This document shows, in pieces, positions 37,780 to 48,166 of a stretch of 64,000 nt of DNA. Source of the DNA: Methanobrevibacter boviskoreani JH1 (lineage in GTDB: Archaea > Methanobacteriota > Methanobacteria > Methanobacteriales > Methanobacteriaceae); contig NZ_BAGX02000020.1 in the NCBI RefSeq assembly GCF_000320505.1, positions 166,573 through 230,572 of the forward strand, given 5' to 3'. Both the position numbers and the translations under genes were made by a program. Under the pieces are notes generated by a model. The model searched no databases. It saw only the letters and a program-made list of their open reading frames with translations, and was not told the DNA's origin. Every line of letters begins with the position of its first letter. The first letter of the stretch is position 1.

Positions 37780-38964
37780 TCACAATTTACGTTTTAATTT
37801 TCTAAGTGGAGCAGTTATTCTCCAACTTTTAGAAGACAATAATCTTTTATTCTCCTTTTTTAAATCATTAATCTCTTTAGAAAAGAAATTAAACAGATCC
37901 TTACTTAATGTTATACTGTCCTCTTTATTATTTGATAAGATTTCAGAATACTTATCCATAATACTTTCAGGAATCTTACCATCCTTTAAATATATCTTAA
38001 ACAAGTTTTTATCCACATCATTAATTGCCTTAGAGAGGTAATCAGAATTTGGATCTATTATGCATAATTGAAGAAAGGCAGTTTCTGCATCAAGATTTTC
38101 AAAATAATTAGGATTATCCTCCTCAAAAACTTTATGAATTACTTTCCAGTATTCCCTTTTATATTCATCTGCAATCGTTGTGATAAAACCAACTAATCTT
38201 TGCTTATATTTATAGGAAGATTCATAGAAACCTGCATTATCAAAGAAGTTAAAACAATCAAAATAATTTTTAATATAACCTAATCTCTTCTCAGGAGTGT
38301 CATTCTTATATCTAGAACCTCCACCAATATCATAACTATAAGCATATAAACAAACAGGAACAGTTACCATAAAATCAATACTAGTTAAAATTTCTGCAAG
38401 AAATACAGGATCTTGACCTCTTTTATAATCAGGAAAATAAATATTATTCTCTTTTATAAAGTCTTTCTTGAAAATATTTTTATAAAAAGCCCAAGGAATA
38501 CCATAGTCTTTTGGAGAAATCTTCTCTAGCTTTGAACAATAATAATAGAAATCACGGTCATAATTTGGATTATGGTTTCTTAATATCTTATTATCTTTAG
38601 CATAACAAAGATTTCCTGCAACCATATCTGCATCATAATCCACACCGGCATTATACATTTCTTCCAATGCGTTTTCATCAACAAAAAAATCATCTGCATC
38701 TAAAAAAGCGATATATTCTCCTAAAGCCTCATCAATTCCATAGTTTCTGGCTTTACCAGAACCTTGATTATCCTGTTTGAGGATTCTTATAAAATCATAT
38801 TTTTTAGATAGATCATTTAATACTTCTAGAGAGTTGTCTGAAGAACCGTCATCAATACAAATCAACTCAAAATCTTTTAAACTTTGTTTAGATAAACTTA
38901 AAATAGAATTATTAAGGTATTTTTCACCATTATAAACAGGCATAATTACAGAAATCTTAACCAT
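37780..38964 (-). CDS. Family 2 glycosyltransferase
   Basis: A 394-residue GT2 enzyme, upstream paralogue of 36573-37775. The motifs ISVIMPVYNGEKYL, CIDDGSSDNS, LKQDNQGSGKARNYG and AFLDADD are nearly identical between the two, and so is GIPWAFYKNI...DYKRGQDPVFLAEIL. It ends SSKSWRITAPLRKLKRKL. The pair most likely arose by tandem duplication and forms one transcript. TGTGATATA before each ATG is the same. Substrates are unknown. Confidence 0.88.
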   Translation of the reverse strand: MVKISVIMPVYNGEKYLNNSILSLSKQSLKDFELICIDDGSSDNSLEVLNDLSKKYDFIRILKQDNQGSGKARNYGIDEALGEYIAFLDADDFFVDENALEEMYNAGVDYDADMVAGNLCYAKDNKILRNHNPNYDRDFYYYCSKLEKISPKDYGIPWAFYKNIFKKDFIKENNIYFPDYKRGQDPVFLAEILTSIDFMVTVPVCLYAYSYDIGGGSRYKNDTPEKRLGYIKNYFDCFNFFDNAGFYESSYKYKQRLVGFITTIADEYKREYWKVIHKVFEEDNPNYFENLDAETAFLQLCIIDPNSDYLSKAINDVDKNLFKIYLKDGKIPESIMDKYSEILSNNKEDSITLSKDLFNFFSKEINDLKKENKRLLSSKSWRITAPLRKLKRKL

Positions 38965-39047
38965 TATATCACATTAAATCATTAATAAAACATTAAAATA
39001 GAATAAAAATATTAAAAAAAAAATAAATAAAATTAGAAAGAATAAAA

Positions 39048-40133
39048 TCATCTGAAACGATTTCTGAACCTTCTCATTGGAGCAGTCATTTTCCAACTTC
39101 TAGAGGACAATAGTTTTTTATTAGTGTTTTTTAAATCAAAGTTCTCAACAGATAATCTTACAACTACTGGATTATCATTTTCCAATATAGTATCAAATAT
39201 AAATTTATTACGTCTGTATAAGAAACTTACAATCTCGTCATAGGAAACTTTATTATTAATCCAAGAATTATAGGTTTCCCTAATACCATCTAAATAGCTC
39301 TGTTTATAATCTTCCTGAATACTTTTAAATCTGTTATAATTTGTTCTAACAGCTTTGTTAAATAAGTTTCTTTCATAATCCCCATATAACATGTTGTTTT
39401 CTTTAAAAACATCAATTACTAAGTCAACAACTTTGTAACTATCCATGAATCGTTGATCACCTGCACGGGTTGAGGAATTACCATGCCATCTTCTATAGAA
39501 CAAATGATCTTTTAAGAAACAGATTTTTTTAGCAGCAAAGAAAACTTCCCAGAAAAATACATTATCCTCAAAAATGAGTCCCTCAGGGAATCTTGCCCCA
39601 CAATCTTCAACAAATTTCCTATTATACAATTTAGTCCATGGAGTTACAGTTATGCCAAAACTTAAATCCCCATCTAAATCCTTATAACTGAATACATTAT
39701 CTTTAACTTTATTATATACTTTGTTCATTGAATAATCTTCAGTTTTATAGTATATGTCATTATCATCATCATAGTTTATAGCTTGGAAAAGTACAAAATC
39801 AACTTGTTTCTCCTCAGCCAATTTATATGATTTTTCAAGGGCATCTGTTTTAACAAAATCATCGGAATCCATTAAATAAAGGTATTTACCTTTAGCTAAA
39901 TCCATTCCCCTATTTGTAGCTACTGCATGACCACCGTTTTCTTGATCAATTACAGTTATCCTATCATCTTTAGCTGCATATTTATTTATAATATCCAATG
40001 AATTATCTGTGGAACCGTCATTAACACATATGATTTCTATATCCTTTAAGGTCTGATTAACAATACTATCTAAACACTCTTCTAAATAGTTCTCAACATT
40101 ATATATAGGTATTATAACTGAAACTTTTACCAT
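39048..40133 (-). CDS. Family 2 glycosyltransferase
   Basis: A 361-residue GT2 enzyme with VSVIIPIYNVENYLEECL, CVNDGSTDNSLDI, DQENGGHAVATNRG and YLMDSDDFV. It ends SSRSWKMTAPMRRFRNRF, the same tail as its neighbours. The frame opens 27 bases earlier (40160), but GGTGAATTT precedes the ATG at 40133, which starts MVKVSVIIP like the paralogues. It is separated from the 37780-38964 gene by 83 bases. Acceptor unknown. Confidence 0.88.
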   Translation of the reverse strand: MVKVSVIIPIYNVENYLEECLDSIVNQTLKDIEIICVNDGSTDNSLDIINKYAAKDDRITVIDQENGGHAVATNRGMDLAKGKYLYLMDSDDFVKTDALEKSYKLAEEKQVDFVLFQAINYDDDNDIYYKTEDYSMNKVYNKVKDNVFSYKDLDGDLSFGITVTPWTKLYNRKFVEDCGARFPEGLIFEDNVFFWEVFFAAKKICFLKDHLFYRRWHGNSSTRAGDQRFMDSYKVVDLVIDVFKENNMLYGDYERNLFNKAVRTNYNRFKSIQEDYKQSYLDGIRETYNSWINNKVSYDEIVSFLYRRNKFIFDTILENDNPVVVRLSVENFDLKNTNKKLLSSRSWKMTAPMRRFRNRFR

Positions 40134-40349
40134 AAATTCACCATTTCCAATGTTTTCCAATAATAATAAGGTAATAATTTATAAAATAAGTATAATTATT
40201 AAATATATTTCTAATTAAATTAATTAATAAATTTAACTATTTATCAATATATCATATAAAAAATAAAAAATCAGAAAAAAATAACTAAAAAAAGTGACAT
40301 AAATCAAGATTAGTCTAAAAAAGAAAAAATAGAAAATGGAATTTAGAAT

Positions 40350-41210
40350 TTATTGGATTTCCCCGTCAAATACTAAAGTAGCAGGTCCTTCCATAAATGC
40401 ACCTAACTGGCCATTATCATCATATACGGTGAATTTAAGGTTTCCACCAGGTAAATGTAGAAGAACATCGGAACTGAAAACACCTAACTTGTAACCTGCA
40501 ATAGCTGTAGATGTAGCACCAGTTCCACATGCCAAAGTTACTCCAGCACCACGTTCCCAGGTTCTCATTTTACCTTCATGTTCTGAGATGGCCTCAACAA
40601 AGTGAACATTAATCTTCTCTGGAAATAGATGGTGGGACTCGAACAATGGACCAAATCTATCAATATCCACACTGTCAACATCGTCAACAAATATTATAAC
40701 GTGAGGGTTTCCAACACTTAAAACGGTGATATTGAACTTCTCGCCATCCACTTCGATTTCACCGTCGACACATTCCTCTTTATCATATTTCATCGGAACC
40801 TCATCGGTGTTAAAAGTGGATAAACCCATATTAACTCTAAAGAATTTAGGTTCGTTGTTTTCCAAGGTAATATCAACTGTTTTAATACCACTTTTAGTTT
40901 CAATAGTCATTGATTCTGTTTCCAATATTTTCTTACGATATACGAAATCTGCAAAACACCTAATACCATTTCCACACATTTCAGCTTCGGAACCGTCTGG
41001 GTTAAACATTCTATATCCTAAGTCTGCTACATCTGAGGTTTCGACAAATAATACTCCATCTGATCCTACACCGAAATGTCTGTCACATAAGAATCTGCAT
41101 GCTTCAGGTTTATCTGATTCGGAAATAACTGTTTGTTTACTTTCATCAATAATTACAAAATCATTACCGATACCATGCATTTTAGAAAATTTTAGACCTT
41201 TTAAATCCAT
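40350..41210 (-). CDS. dapF: Diaminopimelate epimerase
   Basis: A 286-residue cofactor-free racemase converting LL- to meso-diaminopimelate in lysine synthesis. The catalytic cysteines lie in EAEMCGNGIRCF and LACGTGATST. The N-terminal FSKMHGIGNDFVIID is diagnostic. It lies 42 bases after lysA, the next enzyme of the pathway. In Methanobacteriales lysine is also a building block of pseudomurein peptides. Confidence 0.97.
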   Translation of the reverse strand: MDLKGLKFSKMHGIGNDFVIIDESKQTVISESDKPEACRFLCDRHFGVGSDGVLFVETSDVADLGYRMFNPDGSEAEMCGNGIRCFADFVYRKKILETESMTIETKSGIKTVDITLENNEPKFFRVNMGLSTFNTDEVPMKYDKEECVDGEIEVDGEKFNITVLSVGNPHVIIFVDDVDSVDIDRFGPLFESHHLFPEKINVHFVEAISEHEGKMRTWERGAGVTLACGTGATSTAIAGYKLGVFSSDVLLHLPGGNLKFTVYDDNGQLGAFMEGPATLVFDGEIQ

Positions 41211-41252
41211 AATAAATACCTCCTCAAATATAAGGATTTATAATCAAATCGA

Positions 41253-42536
41253 TTATTGTAAATAATCTGGGATAATTTGATTTCTAAATAGATCATCAAA
41301 TGTTTGAGCTTTACGAACTAAGGTTGGATTACCATCCTTAATTAAAACCTCAGCAGGAAGTGGTCTTGAATTATAGTTTGAAGCCATGGTAAATCCATAT
41401 GCTCCACTGTTTAAGATACCTAAAATATCTCCTTCCTCAATATCTGGAAGAGGTCTATCCCTTGCAAATAAATCTCCGGATTCACATACATCTCCTGCGA
41501 CATCTACCTCTTGTGTTATTGGTGCACTCATTTTACTTGCATCTACAATATGATGGTAGGAACCATACATACATGGCCTAAGTAAGGTGTTAAATCCTGC
41601 GTCCACACCAATATATTTTCTATAACTTTGTTTTACACTGTTTACTTGTACAAGTAAGGTTACAGCATCTGCAACTATATATCTTCCAGGTTCTAAGAAC
41701 ATGGTTGGATTTTTCATATTATATTCTTTTAATTTTCCTTTAAAGAACTCTACATTTTCATGGGCAAAATGATCAATATCCAATGCCTTCTCATCAGGTG
41801 TATAAGGTACTCCTATACCTCCACCGAAATCAACAAACTCAAAGTCAATACCTAAATCCTCATGTACTTTACCTGCTATATCCATAGTAGAACCAATAGC
41901 TAACTTAAATGGTTCCGGATCCAATATACCTGAACCTATATGTGAATGGATACCGATAGGATCAAATCCTAAATCCTGAGCTAATTTATAAACTTCTGTA
42001 GCCTCATTATCCATAATACCGAATTTACTCATTACTCCACCGGTAATAGTATGTTCATGGTGACCTGCACCAACCATCGGATTTACCCTTATGGACACTT
42101 TTAAACCTTTAGGATCAACAACTTCTGCAAGTCTTTTTAAAGCAGATCTGGAATCAACATTTAAAATAACACCCATGTCATGAACCATTTTAAGCTCTTC
42201 ATTTGTAATGTTATTTCCTGTAAATAATATTCTATCTGGAGAGAATCCTAATTTTTCAGAGATATAAACTTCACCAGGTGATACTGTATCAACGCAACAA
42301 CCTTCACTCTCTAAGATTTTCATGACAGCAAGGTTTGTATTTGCTTTACAAGCATAGAACACTTTAAAGTCAGGATAATATTTTGAAAAAGCATTGTAAA
42401 ATCTATTATAATTATCCCTAATACGGTTTTCATCTATTGCATATACTGGAGTACCAAATTCATTTGCAATATCCACTGCATCAGCACCACCAATATCCAA
42501 ATGGTCTTTATCATTTACTTTAATATTTAAGTCCAT
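41253..42536 (-). CDS. lysA: Diaminopimelate decarboxylase
   Basis: A 427-residue PLP enzyme making lysine from meso-diaminopimelate. PLP lysine is in [39 protein letters not shown] and [10 protein letters not shown] follow. The frame opens at 42575, but GGAGGAT lies just before the ATG at 42536 (MDLNIKVND), which I take as the start. It forms a two-gene lysine operon with dapF. Confidence 0.97.
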   Translation of the reverse strand: MDLNIKVNDKDHLDIGGADAVDIANEFGTPVYAIDENRIRDNYNRFYNAFSKYYPDFKVFYACKANTNLAVMKILESEGCCVDTVSPGEVYISEKLGFSPDRILFTGNNITNEELKMVHDMGVILNVDSRSALKRLAEVVDPKGLKVSIRVNPMVGAGHHEHTITGGVMSKFGIMDNEATEVYKLAQDLGFDPIGIHSHIGSGILDPEPFKLAIGSTMDIAGKVHEDLGIDFEFVDFGGGIGVPYTPDEKALDIDHFAHENVEFFKGKLKEYNMKNPTMFLEPGRYIVADAVTLLVQVNSVKQSYRKYIGVDAGFNTLLRPCMYGSYHHIVDASKMSAPITQEVDVAGDVCESGDLFARDRPLPDIEEGDILGILNSGAYGFTMASNYNSRPLPAEVLIKDGNPTLVRKAQTFDDLFRNQIIPDYLQ

Positions 42537-42790
42537 TCTAATCCTCCAACAAAAAAATATATTATTATTTATCAATTCTTAGATTGTTGATTTTTTAATT
42601 GATTTAAAACATTTATTAAATCAAGCCAATTAATTATGTTATTAGATTTATTACTTCTATTATTATAATTATTCTATCAAAAGATATCAAATAAGATATA
42701 AACTTAATACTATATAAAATTTAGGTATGCAAAAAAGTTTTAAACCTGTAAGATTATAAGATTATAATATAAATAATTAGAGGTTAAAGT

Positions 42791-43192
42791 ATGGAAAAAC
42801 CATTTGGACTTGTAATGCGAGGAATAGCTCAAAAAGACGGCAAAATATTAGTTTTAAAAAGACATCCTAAATGTAGAACTTATGCGGATTTATGGGAGTT
42901 TCCAGGTGGTAAAGCTGAAAAGAATGAATACTTTGATCAAACATTAATAAGGGAGTTTAAGGAAGAGACCGATCTTGACATATCAATTGATGGTTTTTAC
43001 GAGGCACTAGAAGACATCCAACCTAAGAGAACAACAGTGCAGGTTTATATGAAAGTGAATATATTAGGCGGCGATGTAAAAATCAGCGATGAGCATATTG
43101 ACTATGCTTGGAAAACCCTTGATGAGATAAAAGAAATGAATCTCTCAAGACCTACCTTAAAGGTTTTAGAAAAAAAGAATTGGACAATCTAA
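42791..43192 (+). CDS. MutT-like Nudix hydrolase
   Basis: A 133-residue enzyme with the complete Nudix box GGKAEKNEYFDQTLIREF followed by KEETDLDI. The start VMRGIAQKDGKILVLKRHPK and WEFPGGK ahead of the box resemble MutT-type enzymes cleaning the nucleotide pool (8-oxo-dGTP or CTP analogues). Specificity is uncertain. AGAGGTTAAAGT precedes the ATG. It is a single gene divergent from lysA. Confidence 0.87.
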   Translation: MEKPFGLVMRGIAQKDGKILVLKRHPKCRTYADLWEFPGGKAEKNEYFDQTLIREFKEETDLDISIDGFYEALEDIQPKRTTVQVYMKVNILGGDVKISDEHIDYAWKTLDEIKEMNLSRPTLKVLEKKNWTI

Positions 43193-43499
43193 ATATTGTA
43201 CAATGAATTCCTAAAACTTTACTTTTTTTAATAACCAATTAATGAATAATTAAAAATAAAATACTATTTTTAAAAATAAGATAATTAAAATATTTAAATC
43301 AAACAATAGACTTAATTTTTAAATTTAGAAGAAGATCCGCACGAAAATAATTAAAAGAATTTAATTCCTTAAAGAATAGAAGAAATAAATAATTAAAGGA
43401 ATTTAATTAAGTAATTAAAAAAAATAGAAAAAAACAAGTAACTAAAAGAATTTAATCAAATAATTAAAAAAAAATAGAAAAGATAAAAAATAAATAAGT
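43193..43499. repeat. A-rich intergenic region with three spaced copies of a 17-bp motif
   Basis: The motif AATTAAAAGAATTTAAT and close variants occur at 43349-43365, 43391-43407 and 43440-43456, with similar A-rich sequence between (periods 42 and 49). This looks like a decayed tandem array at the 3' end of argD. It is otherwise without genes. Confidence 0.5.
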
Positions 43500-44672
43500 T
43501 TATAATTCTGCAAAGACTTGGTCTAATTTTTCTACCATGGTGTCGATATCTTCCTTTTCAATGATAAGAGCGGGAGCAAGTCTTAAAACATTACCGGCAG
43601 TACAGTTTATTAAAACCCCTTTCTCTCTCATTTTATCAACAACATCTCCACCTTCCATGGTAAGCTCAACACCTACTAAAAGACCAAGACCCCTTACATC
43701 AGATACAAAATCATATTTATCTTTTAAAGTGTTTAACTGTTCTTTAAGGTATTTACCCATTTCTTTACAATTATCCAATAGGTTCTCATCCTTAATAACA
43801 CTTAATGTAGCATTTGCTGCAGCAGCAGCCAATGGATTTCCACCAAAGGTTGAACCATGATCTCCAGGAACAAAACCTTTGGAAACCTCCTCGGTAGCCA
43901 AGGTTGCACCTATTGGCACTCCTCCACCTAAACCTTTAGCAAGGCTTATGATATCAGGTTTAATATCATAGTTTTCATATGCAAATAGGGTTCCACATCT
44001 TCCTATACCAGTCTGGACCTCATCAACAATTAGAAGAATATCATTATCATGACAGAGTTTCTCAACGTCCTTCATGTATTTTTTATCTGCAACATTAATT
44101 CCACCTTCACCCTGTAGTACCTCTAACATTATAGCGCAGGTATCATCTGAGATTGCATCCTCCATTGCTTTAATATCATTATATGGAACATGTTTAAAAC
44201 CAGGTGGTAATGGTTTAAATGGTTTAGAAAATTGTTCTTGACCTGTTGCAGTTACAGTCAACATTGTTCTTCCATGGAAAGATTTCAATGCAGTTATAAT
44301 CTCACCTTTACCTGTGTATTTTCTTGCAAGTTTAATAGCTGCCTCATTAGCCTCAGCACCACTATTTGAGAAAAACACTTTAGAAAAGTCTGATACTTCT
44401 GCAAATGTGTTTGCAAGCTTTGCACATGGTTCATTATAGTAAATGTTAGAACAGTGAATAACCTTCTCAGCCTGTTCTTTAATAGCTTCAACAACTTTAT
44501 CATTAGTTTGACCAACATTATTTACTGCAATTCCAGCAAAAAAATCCAAATATTCATTTCCATCTAAATCATAAACCTTTACCCCATGACCATGGTCCAC
44601 TACAATAGGTTGTCTTCCATAGGTATGAAGCACATGTTTATCATAAGAATCCATAACTTCTTGACTATTCAT
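43500..44672 (-). CDS. argD: Acetylornithine aminotransferase
   Basis: A 390-residue PLP aminotransferase of arginine synthesis; homologues may also act in the diaminopimelate or lysine route. VVDHGHGVKVYDLDGNEYLD, SNSGAEANEAAIKLAR, the cofactor lysine in SLAKGLGGGVPIGA, and HGSTFGGNPLA are present. The frame opens at 44744, but GAGGAATT stands before the ATG at 44672 (MNSQEVMDSY), giving the normal length. Confidence 0.94.
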   Translation of the reverse strand: MNSQEVMDSYDKHVLHTYGRQPIVVDHGHGVKVYDLDGNEYLDFFAGIAVNNVGQTNDKVVEAIKEQAEKVIHCSNIYYNEPCAKLANTFAEVSDFSKVFFSNSGAEANEAAIKLARKYTGKGEIITALKSFHGRTMLTVTATGQEQFSKPFKPLPPGFKHVPYNDIKAMEDAISDDTCAIMLEVLQGEGGINVADKKYMKDVEKLCHDNDILLIVDEVQTGIGRCGTLFAYENYDIKPDIISLAKGLGGGVPIGATLATEEVSKGFVPGDHGSTFGGNPLAAAAANATLSVIKDENLLDNCKEMGKYLKEQLNTLKDKYDFVSDVRGLGLLVGVELTMEGGDVVDKMREKGVLINCTAGNVLRLAPALIIEKEDIDTMVEKLDQVFAEL

Positions 44673-44960
44673 ACATAATTCCTCAAAATAAGAGTTAATA
44701 AAAATTAAATTAATATAAGTTTTAATTTGATTAAAATTTATCAATAAAATTACAATTAGATTTATTCATTTAATATAATAAAAAATTTTTCATGAAACAG
44801 GTATCCTAAATTCCATATGAAGGACAAATAATAAAATCATGAATAAAATTATTAAAACCATTGAAAAATTTTAACATAGATATAATAATCCGATTATAAA
44901 ATTACTAAAAACTTTCATAAATGAGCCAACTAATAAATAGGTAAAGACAATATAATCCGA

Positions 44961-46016
44961 TTATTTAAACAATTTTTTATAAGCCTTTTTAGCATAAAAT
45001 GAAGGACTGGTATTTATTATATGATATTTTCTATTCATACGGTTATTATAGAATAATAGATTCTGTTGATAGTCAAAATAGGAATCTGAGTCCAACAACA
45101 GATTATATCTTCCAAGTAAATCTGAATCCTCTGGAATAGACTTAACGTTTAGGTTTTTGAATTGATCCTTTGCTAAATTAAAGTATTCAATGGAATTGGT
45201 TGATAGGACATATCTTAAAATATGCTCTATTTTAAATTTAGTAAACTCATATTCAAATTCATCGAAAACCCCTTCACTTCTTAAGAAACCCTCAACAATA
45301 TCAATGATTTTGAAGATGTCTATCTGATTAGACTTCGTATTATTGACAGATGTGGGATTGGACAACCTATAGAAATAGAGATAGTCTGGTACAAATGAAA
45401 TTCTCTTAGCCCTAACAAGGGACATTACATGAAATGGAACATCGTCAAAAGCAAGACCCAATACAAATCTAAAGTCATCATAACTGTCCAAAAACTCTTT
45501 TTTATATAGTTTTAACCATGGTGCAAAAGAGGAGTTTAAAACATAATGTTTAATGTCATCACGGTTGAAAGAGAAATTATTAAAATCCTTGCCTTTAAAT
45601 AGCTCATCAAAATTATATGCAGGGTGGCTGTAGTCTACCTCATGGCCGTCCATAAATGTTGCAAGTTTAAACATCACCAAATCGGAATCATTAGATTCCG
45701 CATTATCATATAATTTTTCCAATGCCTCAGGTTTTGTTTTATCATCTGGATCAAAGAAGTAAATATATTTACCTTTAGCTAAATCCAGACCCTTGTTTCT
45801 TGCAGACCCACATCCACCATTCTCTTTATCAATAACTTTAATTCTTTCATCTTTCCTTTGAAAATCATATAGAATATCTAAGGAATTATCTTTAGAACCG
45901 TCATTAATACATAAAACCTCAATATCAGTAAATGTTTGATTTAAAATAGAATTAAGGGCTTCCTCCAAATAATTTTCCACATTATAAACAGGAACTATAA
46001 CTGAAATACCAACCAT
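44961..46016 (-). CDS. Family 2 glycosyltransferase
   Basis: A 351-residue GT2 enzyme with ISVIVPVYNVENYLEEAL, CINDGSKDNSLDI, KENGGCGSARNKG and YFFDPDD in place of the more common DSDD/DADD metal motif. Unlike the other four GT2 genes in the window it lacks the SW(K/R)xTxPxR tail. It ends FYAKKAYKKLFK. GGTGAG precedes the ATG. Substrate is unknown. Confidence 0.87.
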   Translation of the reverse strand: MVGISVIVPVYNVENYLEEALNSILNQTFTDIEVLCINDGSKDNSLDILYDFQRKDERIKVIDKENGGCGSARNKGLDLAKGKYIYFFDPDDKTKPEALEKLYDNAESNDSDLVMFKLATFMDGHEVDYSHPAYNFDELFKGKDFNNFSFNRDDIKHYVLNSSFAPWLKLYKKEFLDSYDDFRFVLGLAFDDVPFHVMSLVRAKRISFVPDYLYFYRLSNPTSVNNTKSNQIDIFKIIDIVEGFLRSEGVFDEFEYEFTKFKIEHILRYVLSTNSIEYFNLAKDQFKNLNVKSIPEDSDLLGRYNLLLDSDSYFDYQQNLLFYNNRMNRKYHIINTSPSFYAKKAYKKLFK

Positions 46017-46193
46017 ATTCTCACCAAAGAATTAAAAGAATAAATTAATGAATAATTTTAAGATTTCATTTTGAAAAAATAATTATCACTACTCTAATAA
46101 TTTAATCCATATACTATAAAAAATTTATTTAGATATAATTAATAAAATAATATTAGGATAATTGTATCAATATTTAATTAAATTAGTGATTAT

Positions 46194-47222
46194 ATGGAAA
46201 AGATTGAGTTAGGCCAAACTGGAATGATAGTGAATAAAATAGGTTTTGGAGCATTGCCCCTTCAAAGATCTGATGAGAGGGATGCTGTTAGATTTCTAAA
46301 AAAGGCTTATAATAATGGTATTAATTTTTTTGATACTGCAAGAGCATACACAAATAGTGAGGAAAGAATTGGTAAAGCATTATCAGATGTAAGGGAGAAT
46401 ATTTACATTGCATCAAAGACCAAGTCAACCACACCGGAAGAGGTGTGGAAAGATTTGGAAACTAGTCTTAAAAATCTTAAAACCGACTACATTGACCTTT
46501 ATCAATTTCATAATCCCCCATTTTGTCCAAAGCCCAATGACGAACACGGAATATATGATGTGTTTTTAGAAGCCAAAGAAGAGGGATTAATTAAACATAT
46601 TGGAATAACCTCACATAAACACTCACTTGCAAATAAAGAGATAAAAAGTGGTTTATTTGAAACTATGCAATATCCTTTCTCATATTTATCTGACGAAAAG
46701 GATTTCAGAATTTTAGATTTATGTATGGAAAATAATATGGGATTCATTGCAATGAAAGCATTAAGTGGAGGATTAATTAAAAATTCCAAAGCAGCTTATG
46801 CATTTATTGAAGAGTATCCCGAGGTTGTTCCAATTTGGGGTATTCAGAAAGAGTCTGAATTAGACGAATTCTTGAAATGGGGAGAAATCAATCCTAGAAT
46901 GGATGATAAAATCAAAGAGGTAATTAGAAAAGATAAGGAAGAACTTCAGGGTGATTTTTGTCGTGGATGTGCCTATTGTCAACCTTGTAGAGAGGACATA
47001 CAAATCAGCATGTGTGCTAGAATGTCTCTGTGGATTAGACGTTTTCCAACAGAACCATATTTAACAAAGGAATATCAGGATATGATGTCTAAAATCGAGG
47101 ACTGTGAGGAATGTGGAGATTGTATAAAACGTTGTCCATATGAGTTAAACATTCCAGAACTTTTAAAAGAAAATTATAAGGATTATCAGAATGTTTTATC
47201 TGGAAAAACAAAGATAGAATAA
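46194..47222 (+). CDS. Aldo-keto reductase with C-terminal ferredoxin-like iron-sulfur domain
   Basis: A 342-residue protein. The AKR barrel (about 1-260) keeps the catalytic tetrad: Asp and Tyr in FDTARAYTNSEERIG, Lys in IASKTKS, His in YQFHNPP. The C-terminal part has cysteine clusters FCRGCAYCQPC and CEECGDCIKRCPYEL, for one or two iron-sulfur clusters. Such AKR-ferredoxin fusions are common in anaerobes. Their substrates are mostly unknown, and electrons may come from ferredoxin rather than NADPH. It is a single gene. Confidence 0.9.
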   Translation: MEKIELGQTGMIVNKIGFGALPLQRSDERDAVRFLKKAYNNGINFFDTARAYTNSEERIGKALSDVRENIYIASKTKSTTPEEVWKDLETSLKNLKTDYIDLYQFHNPPFCPKPNDEHGIYDVFLEAKEEGLIKHIGITSHKHSLANKEIKSGLFETMQYPFSYLSDEKDFRILDLCMENNMGFIAMKALSGGLIKNSKAAYAFIEEYPEVVPIWGIQKESELDEFLKWGEINPRMDDKIKEVIRKDKEELQGDFCRGCAYCQPCREDIQISMCARMSLWIRRFPTEPYLTKEYQDMMSKIEDCEECGDCIKRCPYELNIPELLKENYKDYQNVLSGKTKIE

Positions 47223-47233
47223 GAATTGTTATT

Positions 47234-47320
47234 TATAAAAATTCATTAAAATCATAAGATTTAAATCATAAACCAAATGGCAATTATTATAAAAATTCAC
47301 TAAAATCATAAGATTTAAAT
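47234..47320. repeat. Two 33-bp direct repeats, 54 bases apart
   Basis: 47234-47266 and 47288-47320 are identical except for one base (ATTCATTAAAATC and ATTCACTAAAATC). They lie between the aldo-keto reductase and cyclophilin genes. A recent local duplication is the simplest reading. Confidence 0.85.
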
Positions 47321-47410
47321 TAAATAAATACCATTAATATTATAAAAATAAATTGATTTGTAAAAATATTAATGAACTTATAAATTGATTTATAATTTTA
47401 AAGTGATATT

Positions 47411-47839
47411 ATGAAAAAAGCAAAAATAGAAACTGAGAAAGGAGATATAATATTAGAATTATTCCCAAATGAAGCTCCTGGTACTGTTGCTAACTTTGAA
47501 AAATTAGCAAATAGCGGATTTTATGACGGTTTAACTTTCCACAGAGTTATACCTAACTTTGTTATCCAAGGTGGAGATCCTAATGGAGATGGAACCGGAG
47601 GACCTGGTTACACAATTAAATGTGAAACTGAAGGAAACCCACACAAACATGGTACCGGTGCTTTATCAATGGCTCATGCAGGTAAAGATACTGGTGGAAG
47701 CCAATTCTTTATTACACATTCCCCTCAACCTCATTTAGACGGAGTCCATACCGTATTTGGTCAGGTTATTGAAGGTATGGATGTTGTCTATAAGATTAGA
47801 CAAGGAGATAAAATGACCAAAGTAACTGTAACAGGTTAA
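47411..47839 (+). CDS. Peptidyl-prolyl cis-trans isomerase, cyclophilin type
   Basis: A 142-residue minimal cyclophilin, cytosolic (no signal peptide), assisting protein folding at proline bonds. Catalytic and binding residues are visible in [35 protein letters not shown] and [22 protein letters not shown] precedes the ATG. It is a single gene with its own terminator. Confidence 0.96.
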   Translation: MKKAKIETEKGDIILELFPNEAPGTVANFEKLANSGFYDGLTFHRVIPNFVIQGGDPNGDGTGGPGYTIKCETEGNPHKHGTGALSMAHAGKDTGGSQFFITHSPQPHLDGVHTVFGQVIEGMDVVYKIRQGDKMTKVTVTG

Positions 47840-47847
47840 ACAATTAT

Positions 47848-47880
47848 GCAGTTGTTAATTCAACTGCTTAATCTTTTTAT
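47848..47880 (+). terminator. Hairpin terminator after cyclophilin gene
   Basis: A perfect 7-bp stem, GCAGTTG (47848-47854) and CAACTGC (47861-47867), has a 6-base loop and is followed by TTAATCTTTTTAT. Confidence 0.7.
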
Positions 47881-47928
47881 AAATAGCTATTTTAAAAAAA
47901 AACATAAATGCGTTTTTAAATTTAAAAA

Positions 47929-48166
47929 ATTAGCATACTAAAATAGAAAAAGATAAAAAACTATTTCTTTGATATTGAATCCTATAAAAATAAAAAAATT
48001 AGTATACTAAAATAAAAAAAGATAAAGACTATTTTTAAATATTGAATCTTATAAAGAAGAAAAATAGTATGCTAAAATAAAAAAAGATAAAGACTATTTC
48101 TTAAATATTGAATCTTATAAAAATAAAAAAATTAGTGTATTAAAATTAAAAAAAAATAAATAAAAG
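47929..48166. repeat. Tandem array of about 3.5 units, 65-69 bp each
   Basis: Units begin near 47929, 47998, 48063 and 48131. Each starts with a TTAGTATACTAAAAT-like segment, then AAAAAAGATAAAGACTATTT and ATTGAATCTTATAAA. The last unit is partial and reaches the stop codon of the DNA glycosylase gene. The units vary by a few bases and by length, so the array is not recent. It does not look like CRISPR because no unique spacers separate the repeats. Confidence 0.85.

Noticed and set aside
43500-44744. Longer ArgD start at 44744
   Set aside because: The extra 24 residues are not conserved in type, while GAGGAATT precedes the ATG at 44672, giving normal length.
47929-48166. CRISPR-like array
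   Set aside because: Repeat units are contiguous, 65-69 bp and degenerate, with no unique spacers and no cas genes nearby.
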